DNA from: Bacteroidota bacterium | GTDB taxonomy: Bacteria > Bacteroidota > Bacteroidia > Bacteroidales > VadinHA17 | Length of the DNA: 9,098 bases | Direction of reading: 5' to 3' | Assembly (NCBI GenBank): GCA_030642585.1 | Contig: DAOWNN010000066.1 | Span: forward strand, 1 to 9,098 | Shown here: in pieces, positions 6,482-9,098 of the stretch | How positions within the stretch are numbered: position 1 is the stretch's first letter | Layout of the letters: each line of letters opens with the position of its first letter | Notes under the pieces: model-generated | The model's input: the letters and a program-made list of their open reading frames with translations, nothing else | Databases searched by the model: none | Told to the model about the DNA's origin: nothing | Position numbers and translations under genes: made by a program

Positions 6482-8896
6482 ATGAATCATTTTGCAAAAT
6501 CATTTTTCTTCATACTATTTATGCTGATATATAATGTTTCTGCAGGGCAGACTATTAGAGTATTGGATCAAATTTCCGGAAATCCGGTACCCGAGGTTGC
6601 TATTTTCAACCTGGGAATGAACAAATCTGTTATATGCAACGATAAAGGAGAAGGTTCCCTGGAAGTTTTTAATATTGCTGATACAATACTATTGCAACAT
6701 CCAGCTTACAAAAGGATATCTGTTACAATAAACCAGCTTGAAAAAATGGGATATGTTATTCATCTCGAGAAGGATGTTAGAATGCTGGATGAATTTGTAC
6801 TTATTGTAAATCGCTGGGAACAGGAAAAAAAAGAAGTCCCCAACAAAATAAGCATTATTTCCCGGGCAGATGTTCAACTATACAATCCTCAAACAGCTGC
6901 AGACCTACTAAGTATTAACAATGCTGTATTTTTACAAAAATCTCAATTGGGCGGAGGAAGTCCTATGATACGTGGGTTTGCAGCCAACTCAGTACTTCTG
7001 GTAGTTGATGGAATACGAATGAATAATGCCATATATCGTAGTGGGAACCTGCAGAATGTCATTTCTCTCGATCCTAATATTATTGAACAATCTGAGGTAG
7101 TTTACGGGCCGGGGTCTGTAGTTTATGGAAGTGATGCTCTGGGTGGAGTTCTGGATTTTCATACTCTAAGTCCAAAATTATCCACAGGCAAACAGCCCTA
7201 TCTTTCTCTAAATGCTATGACCAGGCTTTCTTCTGCCAATAATGAAAAACTTGGACATTTTGATTTAAATTTAGGATTCCAAAAGTGGGCTTTTTTATCC
7301 AGTATCAGCTATAGTAATTATGAAGATTTAAAAATGGGTTCTAAAGGACATCCGTCATATTTGAGAAATGAATATGCATCCAGAATTGATGGAAGAGATA
7401 CTGTGTTGCTAAATGAAGATCCCAGCTTACAGAAATTTTCGGGTTACTCCCAGATAAATTTTACTGGGAAAGTGAGATTTATGCCTAAAAAGAAACTTAA
7501 TTTTAATTATGCTTTTCATTATTCCAACACTTCGGATATTCCAAGATATGACAGGTTAATTCAATATGATGATGATAAACTAAAATATGCCCAATGGTAT
7601 TATGGTCCGCAAAAATGGTTTATGCATTTCCTAAATGGTAATTTTGAGCAAAAAACTATCCTGTACGATAATGCAAAACTAAGTCTTGCATACCAGCAAT
7701 ATGAAGAAAGCAGACATAACCGAAAACTTTATGAAATAGATCTATCCCATCGCTTTGAAAAGGTTGATGTCTTTTCTTTAAATTATGATTTAAATAAGAA
7801 TCTTGGAAATTCTCTTTCCGCATATTATGGCATAGAAACGGTTTTCAATAATGTAAGCTCCACTGCTAAATCAGAAGACATTACCACCGGCATATACTCT
7901 CCTTTAGCAAGCCGTTATCCGGATGGCCTGAATCATTATTTTACACTAGCTGTTTATTCTATGTTCAAATATAATTTGAATGAAAAGATAACCGTGAATG
8001 CCGGACTAAGGTTTAGTTATGTTTATTTGTATTCCACCATTGAAGATAACTCCTTTTATAATTTCCCATTTGAAGAAATACTTCTTGAAAACAGTGCTTT
8101 AAACGGATCTCTTGGCTTTGTTTTCAGACCTGCCAGCAATTCTCAGATTAATTTAAACCTGGCTTCGGGATTTAGGGTCCCGAACCTGGATGATGTTGCA
8201 AAGATTTTTGATTCCGAACCAGGGGGTGTTGTTGTACCAAATGCTGACTTAAAACCAGAATATACATACAACATTGATCTTGGCTGGATTAAAAGCTTTC
8301 GTGAAGCTGTAGATTTTGAAATAACCGGATTTTATACATATCTGGAAAATGCCATGGTTCGGCGTGAATATTCTCTTAACGGGTTTAATACAATTATGTA
8401 TGACCGCGAAATGAGCAAGGTTTTTGCCATTGTGAATGCAAAAAATGCAAATATCTACGGATTTAGCTTAAACCTGGGTCTAAAGATTTCACCTTCTTTT
8501 TTATTGAAAACAGACTTTACCTATATGAAAGGAAAAGACAATGAAGGTTTTCCATTAAGGCATATTCCTCCCTATTATGGAGGATTGCATATATTGTTTG
8601 AAAAGGCAATCATGAAAGCAGATCTTTACGCTTTATACAATGGGGAAATTTCTAATAATAATCTCTCCCCCGAGGAACAACCCAAGCTGCATATGTATGA
8701 ACTTGATCAAAATGGAATGCCTTACTCTCCATTATGGTATTCGTTGAATTTTAAGACATCTGTGCAGGTAACTAAGAAACTAATATTTTCGGGAGGGCTT
8801 GAAAATATTCTTGATCACCGTTACAGGCCTTATTCATCAGGAATTGTCGCTCCCGGAAGAAACTTTTTCTTCTCTATTAAAGTTGCTATATCTTAG
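6482..8896 (+). CDS. TonB-dependent outer-membrane receptor with N-terminal CarbopepD-like domain
   Basis: This complete 804-residue receptor should import a ligand across the outer membrane using TonB energy. A signal peptide (cleavage probably after VSA, residue 21) leads to a carboxypeptidase-D-regulatory-like domain (about 24-97) and a TonB-box-like LDEFVL at 102-107. The plug (about 117-228) has the usual landmarks: IRGF at 163-166, VDGIR at 175-179, EVVYGPGS at 205-212 and YGSDALGG at 215-222. The barrel (about 238-804) contains FRVPNLDD at 564-571, LKPE at 590-593, and a closing ENILDHRYRPY plus PGRNF. The overall pattern recalls the hemoglobin/transferrin/lactoferrin receptor group (TIGR01786-like), but no His lies between FRVP and PNADL, where heme receptors usually have one, so heme use is unsupported. 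The last residue is Ser rather than the common terminal aromatic. No lipoprotein or transporter partner is adjacent on this strand within the window. It is divergent from the minus operon. The ligand is unknown. Confidence 0.93.
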   Translation: MNHFAKSFFFILFMLIYNVSAGQTIRVLDQISGNPVPEVAIFNLGMNKSVICNDKGEGSLEVFNIADTILLQHPAYKRISVTINQLEKMGYVIHLEKDVRMLDEFVLIVNRWEQEKKEVPNKISIISRADVQLYNPQTAADLLSINNAVFLQKSQLGGGSPMIRGFAANSVLLVVDGIRMNNAIYRSGNLQNVISLDPNIIEQSEVVYGPGSVVYGSDALGGVLDFHTLSPKLSTGKQPYLSLNAMTRLSSANNEKLGHFDLNLGFQKWAFLSSISYSNYEDLKMGSKGHPSYLRNEYASRIDGRDTVLLNEDPSLQKFSGYSQINFTGKVRFMPKKKLNFNYAFHYSNTSDIPRYDRLIQYDDDKLKYAQWYYGPQKWFMHFLNGNFEQKTILYDNAKLSLAYQQYEESRHNRKLYEIDLSHRFEKVDVFSLNYDLNKNLGNSLSAYYGIETVFNNVSSTAKSEDITTGIYSPLASRYPDGLNHYFTLAVYSMFKYNLNEKITVNAGLRFSYVYLYSTIEDNSFYNFPFEEILLENSALNGSLGFVFRPASNSQINLNLASGFRVPNLDDVAKIFDSEPGGVVVPNADLKPEYTYNIDLGWIKSFREAVDFEITGFYTYLENAMVRREYSLNGFNTIMYDREMSKVFAIVNAKNANIYGFSLNLGLKISPSFLLKTDFTYMKGKDNEGFPLRHIPPYYGGLHILFEKAIMKADLYALYNGEISNNNLSPEEQPKLHMYELDQNGMPYSPLWYSLNFKTSVQVTKKLIFSGGLENILDHRYRPYSSGIVAPGRNFFFSIKVAIS

Positions 8897-8915
8897 GGGA
8901 AATATGTTATGTGGG

Positions 8916-9032
8916 GCTGTCTCAAAAGCTTAGGTTTTGGTCATCCTGAACTAAAGCCGGTAAGCAGGCAGGATTACTCCCTGCGGTCGTGAGTAAGTTC
9001 AGAATGACTACTTTTAAACCTTTTAAGACAGC
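8916..9032. repeat. 117-base imperfect inverted repeat, REP/MITE-like; possible terminator
   Basis: Two 37-base arms (8916-8952 and 8996-9032) are reverse complements at 27 of 37 positions. The outer ends (GCTGTCT / AGACAGC with T/A runs) and inner ends (GTCATnCTGAACT) are best conserved, and the arms are equal in length without gaps. The 43-base centre has its own small stem, GCAGG 8964-8968 with CCTGC 8980-8984. It begins 20 bases after the receptor stop codon, so the RNA fold could end transcription. From general familiarity, palindromes with GTCATCCTGAACT and TTTTGAGACAGC-type ends are scattered through Bacteroidetes genomes, so a dispersed non-coding element is the best reading. It has no open frame worth calling and no visible target-site duplication. 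Confidence 0.75.
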
Positions 9033-9098
9033 TCTTTCCTCGCCAGAAGGAAATATATTTAAATGGGAAGAGGTCCCTATTTTTCCTGACTTCGACAC

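Noticed and set aside
6689..6877. Minus-strand open frame of 62 codons
   Set aside because: It is antisense to the CarbopepD and plug-start region of the TonB-dependent receptor and has no supporting features.
6482..8896. Naming the receptor as a heme or siderophore receptor gene
   Set aside because: The barrel motifs fit the group, but the key His is missing and no heme or siderophore genes are adjacent in the window, so no gene symbol is justified.
9065..9084. GGGA...TCCC mini-stem followed by a T run, as an intrinsic terminator
   Set aside because: The stem is only four pairs and AT-rich sequence follows throughout; the long palindrome upstream is a better terminator candidate.
8926..9098. 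Minus-strand frames open from the right edge into the palindrome
   Set aside because: Two frames are open but both run through the inverted repeat and end in it, with no recognisable protein pattern; they are better explained as non-coding. A true gene ending just past the right edge cannot be excluded.

Overview
The window looks like a chromosomal piece of a Bacteroidota (Bacteroidetes) bacterium; no finer placement is attempted. The evidence is AT-rich DNA, starts without clear Shine-Dalgarno sequences, a TAnnTTTG promoter-type element, a DUF5723 outer-membrane protein, a lipoprotein with a C-x-K-(D/E)2 surface-export signature, and a TonB-dependent receptor with a carboxypeptidase-D-like N-terminal domain. 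All four genes encode exported or membrane-bound proteins.

Left part, minus strand (6248 down to 1): three genes read in one direction with gaps of 33 and 26 bases, so probably one operon. The first encodes a 920-residue protein with one N-terminal membrane anchor, a long DUF3352-like middle region, and a C-terminal beta-propeller of eight regularly spaced repeats. The second encodes a 700-residue all-beta lipoprotein whose only cysteine is the lipobox cysteine. The third encodes a DUF5723 outer-membrane beta-barrel protein that runs off the left edge after 441 codons. The predicted products could span the envelope from inner membrane to cell surface. None of them has a function I can name.

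Middle (6249-6481): a 233-base divergent intergenic region. It has a TAnnTTTG-type element for the minus operon, a weaker one facing the plus gene, a tandem 9-mer, and a hairpin just before the plus-strand start codon.

Right part, plus strand (6482-8896): a complete 804-residue TonB-dependent receptor. Its sequence style is that of the heme/transferrin-type receptor group, but it lacks the histidine expected between the FRAP-like and NPNL-like boxes, so its ligand is open. Twenty bases after its stop lies a 117-base imperfect inverted repeat (8916-9032) with 37-base arms, probably a dispersed REP/MITE-like element that may also end transcription. Nothing in the last 66 bases is clearly a gene.

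No rRNA, tRNA, CRISPR array, transposase or phage gene was seen.
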